Assembly: GCA_964561525.1 (NCBI GenBank)
Contig: CAZLPY010000026.1
Location: 1-12,269 of the forward strand
Length of the DNA: 12,269 nucleotides
From: CAZLPY01 sp964561525
GTDB taxonomy: Bacteria; Patescibacteriota; UBA1384; CAJBMM01
Direction: 5' to 3'
Of the stretch, positions 1-5,825 are shown one piece after another; the first letter of the stretch is position 1, and each line of letters opens with the position of its first letter. The notes beneath the pieces were generated by a model. The model was not told the DNA's origin. It saw nothing but the letters and a program-made list of their open reading frames with translations, and searched no databases. A program made the position numbers and the translations under genes.

Positions 1-1
1 T

Positions 2-2452
2 CCTTTAAGTGATCTAGCAACCATGCTTCGCTGTAGATGTGACAAGATTCGATTACTCGACTTCTTTGAAAACTTTATTCTGTTTGACGAATCAAAAAGC
101 GAGACCAAAAAAATTGTGCCGCGTTATTTTCAATATATTGGGGTGAACCTGGCCTTTGAAAACGTAATGCATCGAAAAGATTTGGAAGGTAAGTTAGGAG
201 TGTTTTGGCACACCCAAGGTTCGGGTAAATCCTATTCCATGGTCTGGCTCTCGGGGAAAGTTCTGCGCAAACTGACTGGTAATTTTACCTTTGTCATAGT
301 AACCGATAGAACTCAGCTCGATGGGCAGGCGTATAAAAACTTTGTAAATGTCGGGGTCATTCACGAAACAGAAGTACACGCCGAGAGTATCGCTCACCTC
401 AAAAACCTATTAACGCAGGATCATCGCCAAATTTTCACGACTATTCAAAAATTTCAGAATATTCCGGGCGCCATATCTGAGCGTGAAGATATTATTGTGA
501 TGACGGATGAAGCCCATCGTACCCAATATGACCGTATGGCACTCAATATGCGCAAGGCGCTGCCTCATGCCTCATTTATTGGCTTTACCGGCACACCGCT
601 GATGGCTGACGGTGAGGCAGAAACCGAAAAAACCTTTGGAAAGTATGTTTCGGTGTATAACTTTGGTCAGTCGGTTGAAGACGGCGCAACTGTCCCACTC
701 TACTACGAAAACCGGGTACCAAGATTAAAAAACGTCAACGACGATCTTGAGGAGCAGTTGGGACAGTTAATGAACAGGTATGACCTCGATGAAGATGAAG
801 AAGAAAAACTCGAGCGTGAATACTCCAACTTTTACGAAATTGTGACCCGTGAAGACCGCCTTGATACAATTGCTCGAGATATTGTAGAACATTATGTCGG
901 GCGTGGCTATGATGGTAAGGCCATGGTTGTCTGTATTGATAAGAAAACCACCTTTCGTATGTATGACAAGGTAAAGAAAGAGTGGGATCGCTACATTGCT
1001 AAATTGCGCATGGATCTATCTCGCGCCACTGATGAGCGTGAGCACGAAAAAATCTTAGCCAAATTGGAGCAACATGAGAATGTAGACATGGCAGTGATGG
1101 TAAGTATGGGCGATAACCAGAACGAGATCGCCGATATGGAGGAATTTGAAATTGATGTTAAGCCAATTAGGGAGCGGATAATTTGGGGCGATCTCGAGAA
1201 TGAGTTTAAAGATCCAGACAGCAACCTTCGAATTATTTTTGTCTGCGCCATGTGGATGACAGGTTTTGATGTGCCGAATCTGTCTACCCTCTACTTAGAT
1301 AAGCCGTTGAAAAACCATACCTTGATGCAAACAATTGCTCGTGCTAATCGTGTGGCCGATAAAGACAAAAAGAATGGCTTAATCGTTGACTATATTGGAG
1401 TATTTAAAAACATTGAGCGAGCTTTAGCGCTTTACGCTGCCAATGGGGTAGATGAGGATGACATAATCAAAAGCAAGGAAGAACTTCTGAAGGACTTGAA
1501 AAATACCCTACACACTGTAAAAGCATTCTTGAGCGCCGAGCAGATTGAACTTAACCCTCTACTTGAAGCGCCCAGTGATCAGAAATTACTCTTGCTTGAA
1601 AAATATGCCGACACTATTATTGGACAACCGGAAAAGAAAAGGGAGTTGTTAAACCTTGCCAGCGACTTACAAAGTGCATACCGCTCGGTACTGCCTGACC
1701 CCGATGCCGAAGATTATTACAAAGAGGTGACCGCTGTTCGGGTGCTAGCTTCACGTATTCGTGCTGTTGAAGCGCAAAGCATTGATGTTTCTCAAGTTAA
1801 AAAGGATTTGGAAGATTTACTTGATAAATCAATCCAAGCCGGTGAGTATGTTATACCGCAGCACAAAAAGATAAAAGACTTGAGCGCCCTTGATGCTAAT
1901 GCTTTGCACAGCTTTTTTGCAGGTTTGGAGAATAAAAACCTACAGGTTGAAGCGATGTCAGGCGAGCTTGAGAAAAAGATTGCTGAAATGATAAAAAGAA
2001 ACAAAAAACATGCTCGGTTTATGGAGCGTCTGGTCTCACTCTTGCAAGAATATAACAGTGGTGCGCACGACGTCGATCAGCTCTTTGACGACCTGATTAC
2101 CCTTGCTAAAGATTTGAGCGAAGAAGAACAACGCGCGGTGAAGGAGAATTTAAGTGAGGAAGAGTTAGCAATTTTTGATTTATTAATGAAGGAAAATCTC
2201 AATCCAGATGAAGTTGCCCGTATTAAGGGTACTACCCACGAATTATTAGTAAATCTTAAGCCACTTCTAGTGCCTCATTGGAGAGATTTTGAACCCAATC
2301 GTGCTGGAGTAAAGGCAACCATCACAGACCTACTGTTTACAAAATTGCCCGAGCCAACATATACAGAAAAAGAATGTGAATTAAAAGGGTTCGAGGTTTA
2401 CAACTTTGTGTATGAGCATTACCAAGATGCACAAGCGCTTATCGGCGTATGA
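2..2452 (+). CDS. hsdR: Type I restriction enzyme R subunit (HsdR), 5' partial
   Basis: This is the ATP-dependent translocase/endonuclease subunit of a type I restriction-modification system. Numbering from the Met at 23, Walker A (TQGSGKS) is at 64-70, the DEAH box (TDEAHRTQYD) at 161-170, the TGTP motif III at 189-192, TGFDVP at 413-418 and QTIARANR (motif VI) at 436-443, so both SF2 RecA-like domains are present. The remaining 365 or so residues are charged and helical, matching the HsdR C-terminal region. The frame is open to the left edge, and the seven codons before the Met join smoothly to conserved HsdR sequence (LLDFFENFILFD). The Met at 23 is therefore internal. The N-terminal PD-(D/E)XK endonuclease domain, usually 200-250 residues, must lie upstream, probably with hsdM and hsdS; neither is in this window. 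The stop is TGA. The next gene lies in the same frame behind it. Confidence 0.96.
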   Translation, partial: PLSDLATMLRCRCDKIRLLDFFENFILFDESKSETKKIVPRYFQYIGVNLAFENVMHRKDLEGKLGVFWHTQGSGKSYSMVWLSGKVLRKLTGNFTFVIVTDRTQLDGQAYKNFVNVGVIHETEVHAESIAHLKNLLTQDHRQIFTTIQKFQNIPGAISEREDIIVMTDEAHRTQYDRMALNMRKALPHASFIGFTGTPLMADGEAETEKTFGKYVSVYNFGQSVEDGATVPLYYENRVPRLKNVNDDLEEQLGQLMNRYDLDEDEEEKLEREYSNFYEIVTREDRLDTIARDIVEHYVGRGYDGKAMVVCIDKKTTFRMYDKVKKEWDRYIAKLRMDLSRATDEREHEKILAKLEQHENVDMAVMVSMGDNQNEIADMEEFEIDVKPIRERIIWGDLENEFKDPDSNLRIIFVCAMWMTGFDVPNLSTLYLDKPLKNHTLMQTIARANRVADKDKKNGLIVDYIGVFKNIERALALYAANGVDEDDIIKSKEELLKDLKNTLHTVKAFLSAEQIELNPLLEAPSDQKLLLLEKYADTIIGQPEKKRELLNLASDLQSAYRSVLPDPDAEDYYKEVTAVRVLASRIRAVEAQSIDVSQVKKDLEDLLDKSIQAGEYVIPQHKKIKDLSALDANALHSFFAGLENKNLQVEAMSGELEKKIAEMIKRNKKHARFMERLVSLLQEYNSGAHDVDQLFDDLITLAKDLSEEEQRAVKENLSEEELAIFDLLMKENLNPDEVARIKGTTHELLVNLKPLLVPHWRDFEPNRAGVKATITDLLFTKLPEPTYTEKECELKGFEVYNFVYEHYQDAQALIGV

Positions 2453-2563
2453 TCCACAGGCGAATCAGGTATTTATTTGATCCTCTATCTAGATAACCAT
2501 GCAGGTTCTTCTTTATATTTGCATCAAATTACGGCTAAGTTAAACTTTGCTCAATCTCATCAT

Positions 2564-2592
2564 TTGACTCAATTATTAGTTCGGTGTATGTT
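2564..2592 (+). promoter_or_regulatory. Sigma70-type promoter for the PD-(D/E)XK gene
   Basis: A TTGACT -35 box (2564-2569), a 17-bp spacer and a TATGTT -10 box (2587-2592) predict transcription from about 2599. That is 22 nt before the ATG at 2621. It supports this ATG as the start and separate transcription from hsdR. The boxes are read directly from sequence; activity is inferred. Confidence 0.5.
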
Positions 2593-2620
2593 TGGTATAT
2601 GGATGAGGCGTCAATTAATT

Positions 2621-3301
2621 ATGTATAAACTAAGCCCTTCGGATTTTGCTTTCCTTTATGAAGAGTGCAAGCATTGTTACTACCTCAAGGTAAAGCACGG
2701 CATTACTCAGCCAAGCATGCCGATGCCGGGGATTTTTAGTGCTATCAATACTCGCCTGCAAGGCCTACTAATCGACAAGCCATTGACCGATTTATCACCC
2801 GATTTTCCTGCGGGAATTGTGGAGAGCCAAGAGGGGTTTGTGGAGTCAAAGTCAGTTAATGGTTTGGATATCTACATCAAAGGCAAGTACGATCTGTTGG
2901 TCAAACAGCCGGATGGCACCTACATGATCGTTGATTTTAAGCTGAGCCAGCCGCACCCCGATAAAATATCTAAGTACCAATCGCAATTGTGGGCCTACAA
3001 ATATGCGTTTGAGAATCCAAAGGTAGGTGCTGCAAAAACGATCACCAAAATGGGACTGATCGTGATGTATCCCGACCGCACCAAGTTTGCCAACGGCGAA
3101 GCGTTTCTGTCGTTTCCGCCAAAGTGGCTCGAAGTTGCCTACGATGATACGCAATTTAAGCGCTTTATGCAGGGCGTCAATGAACTCCTGGTTGGGCCGA
3201 TGCCGCCGGAGAGTACTACGTGCAAATGGTGCATCTATCGCCACATTGGCGAACCCGCCGAGGCAGTTGATCAGTTAGCACCTGATCCCGCAGCGCTTTA
3301 A
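2621..3301 (+). CDS. PD-(D/E)XK nuclease family protein, Cas4/RecB-like, with two CxxC motifs
   Basis: This 226-aa protein looks like a stand-alone RecB/Cas4-type nuclease. The N-terminus (MYKLSPSDFAFLYEECKHCY) is the usual start of this family. Core motifs are GKYD (88-91), then DFK (105-107) as the D-x-K metal and catalytic residues, then YQSQLWAY (119-126), the RecB-type QxxxY motif IV. Cysteine pairs lie at both ends, C16-xx-C19 and C201-xx-C204. In Cas4, Dna2 and AddB, terminal cysteines bracket the nuclease core and hold an iron-sulfur cluster, so a cluster or zinc is likely here, though the spacing differs from classical Cas4. The open frame reaches back to a TTG at 2477. I prefer 2621 because it is an ATG where homology begins, it sits just behind a promoter, and it has a purine-rich GAGG 12 nt upstream. 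No cas genes or arrays are in the window. A DNA repair or defence role is inferred from the neighbours. Confidence 0.85.
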   Translation: MYKLSPSDFAFLYEECKHCYYLKVKHGITQPSMPMPGIFSAINTRLQGLLIDKPLTDLSPDFPAGIVESQEGFVESKSVNGLDIYIKGKYDLLVKQPDGTYMIVDFKLSQPHPDKISKYQSQLWAYKYAFENPKVGAAKTITKMGLIVMYPDRTKFANGEAFLSFPPKWLEVAYDDTQFKRFMQGVNELLVGPMPPESTTCKWCIYRHIGEPAEAVDQLAPDPAAL

Positions 3302-3405
3302 TCATTGATTTAAGGCTCCTTGGTGTGATACAGTGCTAAGTCCTTACTTATACACAACTTGTGATGGATGCTATGAATCGATATGCTAAAACAAAGGAGG
3401 GGAGA

Positions 3406-3642
3406 ATGGCAAAAACTATGGATATTACTCAGGACAATCAGGTTCTAGGCGGAAAGCCGGTGATAAAAGGGACACGTATCTCCGTGGATATTATCGGTTC
3501 GTATATTGCAAATAACATGGGCGTAGTAGATATTAGGTTCGCCTATCCTCATTTAACCGATCGCCAAATTCAGGCAGCTCTTCACTATTTGAGTGAGCGA
3601 GCCCATCAAGAGGAACGAAAACTTGACCCCACGAGTGCATAA
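3406..3642 (+). CDS. DUF433 antitoxin (VapB-like)
   Basis: This 78-aa protein matches the DUF433 family, usually the antitoxin partner of a PIN-like DUF5615 toxin. The signature GGKPVIKGTRISV lies at residues 15-27. It is followed by a helix-turn-helix-like stretch ending in YPHLTDRQIQAALHYL (47-62), typical of the DNA-binding/dimerising fold. The frame is open back to a GTG at 3361, but a perfect Shine-Dalgarno (AAAGGAGG, 3393-3400) lies 5 nt before the ATG at 3406, which fixes the start. It overlaps the next gene by about 20 nt, as is usual for translationally coupled toxin-antitoxin pairs, and such antitoxins normally autoregulate the operon. A TATACA -10-like box lies at 3349-3354, but no convincing -35 was found. 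Confidence 0.9.
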   Translation: MAKTMDITQDNQVLGGKPVIKGTRISVDIIGSYIANNMGVVDIRFAYPHLTDRQIQAALHYLSERAHQEERKLDPTSA

Positions 3643-4006
3643 GTTTCGATTCTGGCTTGATGAAAATTTCCCAGCCCATGCTGGGGAATTTTTAAAATCG
3701 TTGGGGCATCATGTTTGCAACACTAAAGTTTTTGCTAATACACAAAAAACTGATTTTGCCCAACTAGAAGCTGCCATTAAAGAGCGAGCGGTTTTTTTGA
3801 CTTCTGACAAAGATTTTTTACATGGCTCAGTGTTACTTGAGCTTCGAAAACGCGCATTTGGCGTTGTGATAATACACACGGATAATCCGACTCCGGAGCA
3901 ATATGGAAAAATATTAAAGAAATTTTTACAAACGTTCACCCCAAAACAAATAGTAGGAAAAGTTATCCATAGCTCGGCAAATAAGAGTATTATTGTTGAG
4001 TTATAA
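3623..4006 (+). CDS. DUF5615 PIN-like toxin
   Basis: This 127-aa protein resembles DUF5615, a PIN/Mut7-C-like fold predicted to be an RNase toxin. Acidic residues fit a PIN-type metal site: D13-E14 in the N-terminal FWLDENFP motif, D44, and D62 and D64 in TSDKDF. The GHHV motif after the first helix (28-31) is also characteristic. Candidate starts are GTG 3593, TTG 3623 and GTG 3635. TTG 3623 is favoured because AAGAGG (3608-3613) lies 9 nt upstream and because it places FRFWLDEN near the N-terminus, as in relatives. The 20-nt overlap with the DUF433 gene implies coupled translation. RNase activity and the toxin role are known only for related families and are inferred here. Confidence 0.88.
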   Translation: MTPRVHKFRFWLDENFPAHAGEFLKSLGHHVCNTKVFANTQKTDFAQLEAAIKERAVFLTSDKDFLHGSVLLELRKRAFGVVIIHTDNPTPEQYGKILKKFLQTFTPKQIVGKVIHSSANKSIIVEL

Positions 4007-4015
4007 TATAATGCT

Positions 4016-4097
4016 ACGAACGCCTCATACCTGTCCGGCTATTCCAACCAGGTCAAGCCTGGCTGGGAGTAGCACTTCCTCGTATGAGGCGTTTCGT
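4016..4097. repeat. 82-nt rod-like inverted repeat, possible structured RNA or miniature element
   Basis: The outer arms 4016-4030 and 4082-4097 are complementary over 15 bp with one bulged base. Inside, 4038-4045 pairs with 4066-4073 (8 bp, one G-U), and CCAGG (4048-4052) pairs with CCTGG (4058-4062) around a 5-nt loop. The three stems are separated by internal loops and make one long rod filling most of the gap between the toxin gene and tspO. There is no T-run after either arm, so it is not a normal intrinsic terminator. No target-site duplication is evident. It could be an RNA processing element, a small RNA or a MITE/REP-like unit. Confidence 0.7.
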
Positions 4098-4135
4098 GTA
4101 TATCAATATCTTTACCTAGCTGATACGCTTGAGGT

Positions 4136-4591
4136 ATGGAATACATAATTAGTGTTGTGACCTGGGTTTTGGTGGCTGGGGTTGGGGGATGGCTGGTCAA
4201 TCAGGGTGTGAATGACTGGTACTTGACCATTACCAAACCAAGCTGGACGCCGGGCGGCGCGGTGATTGGGGCAGTATGGACGGTGCTGTATGTTCTGATT
4301 ACTGTTGCCATGATTGTGGCCTGGAAAAAGCTTAAGAATCAGGAGCGTCGCACTGTGTTGTGGATGTTTGGTATCAATGCAGTGCTAAATGCGGCTTGGA
4401 ACTACTTTTTCTTTACCGCTCACACCATCGGCCTCGCTTTAGCGGAGATTCTGATATTAGAGGCCGCTACGCTATACCTCATTTGGTATCTGTGGCCGCG
4501 AGTGCGCGTGGCTAGTTATTTGCTCATTCCCTACGCCGCTTGGGTAGCCTTTGCTTCGTATTTGACCTACACAATCTTGGCACTCAACTAA
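4136..4591 (+). CDS. tspO: TspO/MBR family membrane protein
   Basis: This 151-aa integral membrane protein belongs to the TspO/MBR (tryptophan-rich sensory protein) family, which binds porphyrins and related ligands and has regulatory or stress roles in other bacteria. It has the usual size and five predicted helices (about 5-22, 42-63, 72-93, 97-119 and 126-149). Family marks are WY (28-29) before KPSWTPGG (34-41), VWTVLY (47-52), LNAAWNYFFF (84-93), and the last-helix pattern IPYAAW...FASYLTYTILALN. GAGG lies only 1 nt before the ATG, too close for a good ribosome site. The gene may therefore be leaderless, with TGATACGCT at 4121-4129 acting as an extended -10. It converges with the minus-strand units at 4640-5224. 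The ligand in this organism is unknown. Confidence 0.93.
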   Translation: MEYIISVVTWVLVAGVGGWLVNQGVNDWYLTITKPSWTPGGAVIGAVWTVLYVLITVAMIVAWKKLKNQERRTVLWMFGINAVLNAAWNYFFFTAHTIGLALAEILILEAATLYLIWYLWPRVRVASYLLIPYAAWVAFASYLTYTILALN

Positions 4592-4630
4592 GCGTGCCAT
4601 AAAACAGAGTAACTGCTTTTTTAGCTAGAC

Positions 4631-4670
4631 AAAATAAAAGGGCCAGGAGACTAAACGTCATCTCCTGGCT
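4631..4670 (-). terminator. Intrinsic terminator (minus strand)
   Basis: A 9-bp perfect stem (GCCAGGAGA / TCTCCTGGC, 4642-4650 with 4661-4669) encloses a 10-nt loop. On the minus strand it is followed by CCTTTTATTTT. There is no T-run on the plus side, so the direction is minus. It ends the transcript starting near 4777 and probably also read-through from the 4823-5224 gene. Confidence 0.85.
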
Positions 4671-4777
4671 GATTGAGGCAGTGGCAGCAAAACTCACGTC
4701 CCGGTAAAAAACCGGAGTTGACGGCAATAACCCAAACGTGCGCGCTGCCCCACACGCCGGGCCCATATGCTATATAC
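4640..4777 (-). ncRNA. Candidate structured small RNA with its own promoter and terminator
   Basis: A consensus-like promoter at 4784-4812 and a terminator at 4642-4669 delimit a transcript of about 137 nt. Nested complementary segments give a rod: 4744-4749 pairs with 4683-4688 (extendable to 8 bp with a 2-nt bulge), 4736-4740 with 4695-4699, and 4711-4715 with 4701-4705 around a T5 loop. The terminator hairpin follows. I do not recognise 4.5S, 6S, tmRNA or RNase P signatures. The alternative reading is a leaderless microprotein (separate entry). I cannot choose firmly between them. Confidence 0.45.
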
Positions 4778-4779
4778 AC
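4651..4779 (-). CDS. Possible leaderless 42-codon microprotein (alternative to the ncRNA)
   Basis: A frame running from a GTG at 4779 to a TAG at 4651 has its stop in the loop of the terminator hairpin, a layout common in compact genomes. The product would have a hydrophobic, tryptophan-containing stretch (AHVWVIAVNSGF) and a cysteine cluster (EFCCHCLNQPG) near the C-terminus, hinting at metal binding. The predicted transcription start (about 4777-4780) coincides with the GTG and leaves no room for a ribosome site, so translation would have to be leaderless. The same frame continues upstream to 4881, but that part overlaps the neighbouring gene and lies above the promoter. This is weak evidence on its own. 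Confidence 0.3.
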   Translation of the reverse strand: MYIAYGPGVWGSAHVWVIAVNSGFLPGREFCCHCLNQPGDDV

Positions 4780-4783
4780 TTGC

Positions 4784-4812
4784 ATTTTAGCATCTTGATG
4801 GATGATTATCAA
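4784..4812 (-). promoter_or_regulatory. Strong sigma70-type promoter (minus strand)
   Basis: Read on the minus strand, TTGATA (4812-4807), a 17-bp spacer and TAAAAT (4789-4784) form a near-consensus promoter with a TG at -15/-14 (TGCTAAAAT). It starts just after the stop of the 4823-5224 gene and drives the short unit ending at 4640. Confidence 0.7.
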
Positions 4813-4822
4813 TACCGACTGA

Positions 4823-5224
4823 TTATTGTGACTTGTTCGTCCCTTCGAAAATCGGCGGCCCGACTTTTTGATTGACGACAAGCTTGTAGACGGACTCGTC
4901 GAAGTCGTAGACGTTCAGGCTGGTGATAGTGTCGCCGAGCAGCAAGCACTGTGCCTGCCGATCTCGTGACCACCAAAATGCACACGCGACAAGATCACGG
5001 TACCTTCTTGGAATCCCAACTAAAGCTACGACATTTGGAAAAGTAATCACAGATTGCGGAATTGCACCGGTGATTGCTCCCAGTTTCAGCACGTTCCGAT
5101 CATCAATTTGGTCATACGGCATCGGCATGCCCCTAAAGCTTGCGATAGTGATTTTTTCGACTGCACCGCGGCCAAGATCGATAAAGCCATTTGTGACTTT
5201 GGCTCTGATAGTACTGTCAGCCAT
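4823..5224 (-). CDS. Hypothetical protein, 133 aa
   Basis: I do not recognise this protein. It has no predicted signal peptide or membrane helix and a mixed beta-rich composition. Hydrophobic strands alternate with short charged turns, for example ITGAIPQSVITFPNVVALVGIP, followed by an aromatic stretch ACAFWWSRDR and a late segment LLLGDTITSLNVYDFDESVY. The start is set at the ATG at 5224 because GGAGG lies 9 nt upstream. An ATG at 5245 is in frame but has no ribosome site, and an out-of-frame ATG sits 1 nt after GGAGG. Coding is supported by a promoter at 5292-5320 in the right place and by a terminator beyond the small downstream unit on the same strand. The plus-strand frames across it have no such signals. 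It follows the zinc-ribbon gene but is transcribed separately. Confidence 0.6.
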   Translation of the reverse strand: MADSTIRAKVTNGFIDLGRGAVEKITIASFRGMPMPYDQIDDRNVLKLGAITGAIPQSVITFPNVVALVGIPRRYRDLVACAFWWSRDRQAQCLLLGDTITSLNVYDFDESVYKLVVNQKVGPPIFEGTNKSQ

Positions 5225-5291
5225 TGGACCATGCCTCCGGGTCATGTGATAAGTTGTTAACTAGCTTGCTTAAGGAACACAAGCAGACTAC

Positions 5292-5320
5292 ATAATACCA
5301 CACTATCGAGCTTTTGTCGA
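5292..5320 (-). promoter_or_regulatory. Sigma70-type promoter (minus strand)
   Basis: On the minus strand, TCGACA (5320-5315), a 17-bp spacer and TATTAT (5297-5292) are preceded by TG to form TGGTATTAT, an extended -10. Transcription should begin near 5285, giving a leader of about 60 nt before the ATG at 5224. The promoter lies inside the nominal 3' end of the zinc-ribbon frame, downstream of that gene's terminator. Confidence 0.65.
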
Positions 5321-5704
5321 TGAACAAAACCGGCCGACAATAAAAAACCTCGTCCCAACGTGGAACGAGGACCGACAAGTGAGATGAGGGCGGATGATAT
5401 CAGCCCGTTCGAATAGCGCGAGGTGTGCATCAATTAGTGCACGGAACTGGAAACAATCCCAGTCAGATGGGAACCGACAAGCGCCGCAAACAGGGCAGGT
5501 GAGCCAGCAGCAACCTCGGCAGCGCTCGGCGCGTCGACCATCAATCACGGTGCCGCAACTCCAGCACGGCATCACTTCCCAGTTTGTTGCGCACAATGGA
5601 CAATATCGCAGGCTTGGGTGGCCACCAAAGCGTGCGGCCGATCCGCAAGCGCAGTAGTCAGATCTGACATGAGATGAGTGCGGCGCATAACCGATCATGA
5701 ACAT
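5303..5704 (-). CDS. Cysteine-rich zinc-ribbon-like protein; frame runs through its own terminator
   Basis: The nominal frame is 133 aa. Thirteen cysteines, mostly paired, lie between residues 18 and 84: CAC (18-20), CPLC (35-38), CWSC (47-50), CRGCC (62-66) and CPVCGAC (70-76), then C84. This is typical of tandem zinc ribbons or knuckles, and the spacing strongly suggests real coding. The start is the ATG at 5704, with AAGAAGG (5719-5713) 8 nt upstream and a consensus promoter at 5755-5783. The 3' end is odd. A clear intrinsic terminator begins at about residue 112 and its T-run encodes F120-F121, whereas the first stop is 36 nt further on, inside the next gene's promoter. The mRNA may lack a stop codon, or the true end may be obscured by a frameshift. 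No specific family is recognised. A nucleic-acid or protein-binding role is only a guess. Confidence 0.7.
   Translation of the reverse strand: MFMIGYAPHSSHVRSDYCACGSAARFGGHPSLRYCPLCATNWEVMPCWSCGTVIDGRRAERCRGCCWLTCPVCGACRFPSDWDCFQFRALIDAHLALFERADIIRPHLTCRSSFHVGTRFFIVGRFCSSTKAR
5342..5370 (-). terminator. Intrinsic terminator (minus strand)
   Basis: As minus-strand RNA, CCUCGUUCC pairs with GGGACGAGG (9 bp including one U-G) around a 5-nt loop, followed directly by six U. On the plus strand the same pair would be a C-A mismatch, and there is no T-run after it, so the direction is minus. It lies inside the open frame of the zinc-ribbon gene. Confidence 0.88.
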
Positions 5705-5754
5705 CGGTATTACCTTCTTTCGTTATTAATGTGGCGGCAAATCTGTATGACTTC

Positions 5755-5783
5755 ATTACATGCTTACCTACTCGATTTGTCAA
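5755..5783 (-). promoter_or_regulatory. Near-consensus sigma70 promoter for the zinc-ribbon gene
   Basis: On the minus strand, a perfect TTGACA (5783-5778), a 17-bp spacer and TGTAAT (5760-5755) predict a start near 5748 and a leader of about 44 nt containing the AAGAAGG ribosome site. It is divergent from the transaldolase promoter. Confidence 0.75.
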
Positions 5784-5809
5784 AGAGCCTGCCTTAGTTT
5801 TGGAATCAA

Positions 5810-5818
5810 TGATATAGT
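5810..5818 (+). promoter_or_regulatory. Extended -10 promoter giving a leaderless transaldolase mRNA
   Basis: TGATATAGT is a TGn-extended -10 (TATAGT at 5813-5818). No good -35 lies at the right distance, as expected for extended -10 promoters. The start point falls at 5825-5826, on the ATG, and no ribosome site precedes it. Confidence 0.55.
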
Positions 5819-5825
5819 TAAGAGT

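Noticed and set aside
2852..3244. Minus-strand frame of 130 codons inside the PD-(D/E)XK gene
   Set aside because: It is antisense to a gene with clear family motifs and has no start signals of its own.
4016..4097. Reading the 82-nt inverted repeat as an intrinsic terminator or tRNA
   Set aside because: No T-run follows either arm, and there is no cloverleaf, anticodon arm or T-loop sequence.
4923..5249. Plus-strand frame of 108 codons overlapping the 133-aa hypothetical gene
   Set aside because: It has no promoter or ribosome site on that strand, whereas the minus strand has a promoter, GGAGG and a downstream terminator.
5394..5657. Plus-strand frame of 87 codons opposite the zinc-ribbon gene
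   Set aside because: The cysteine pattern, promoter, ribosome site and terminator all support the minus strand.
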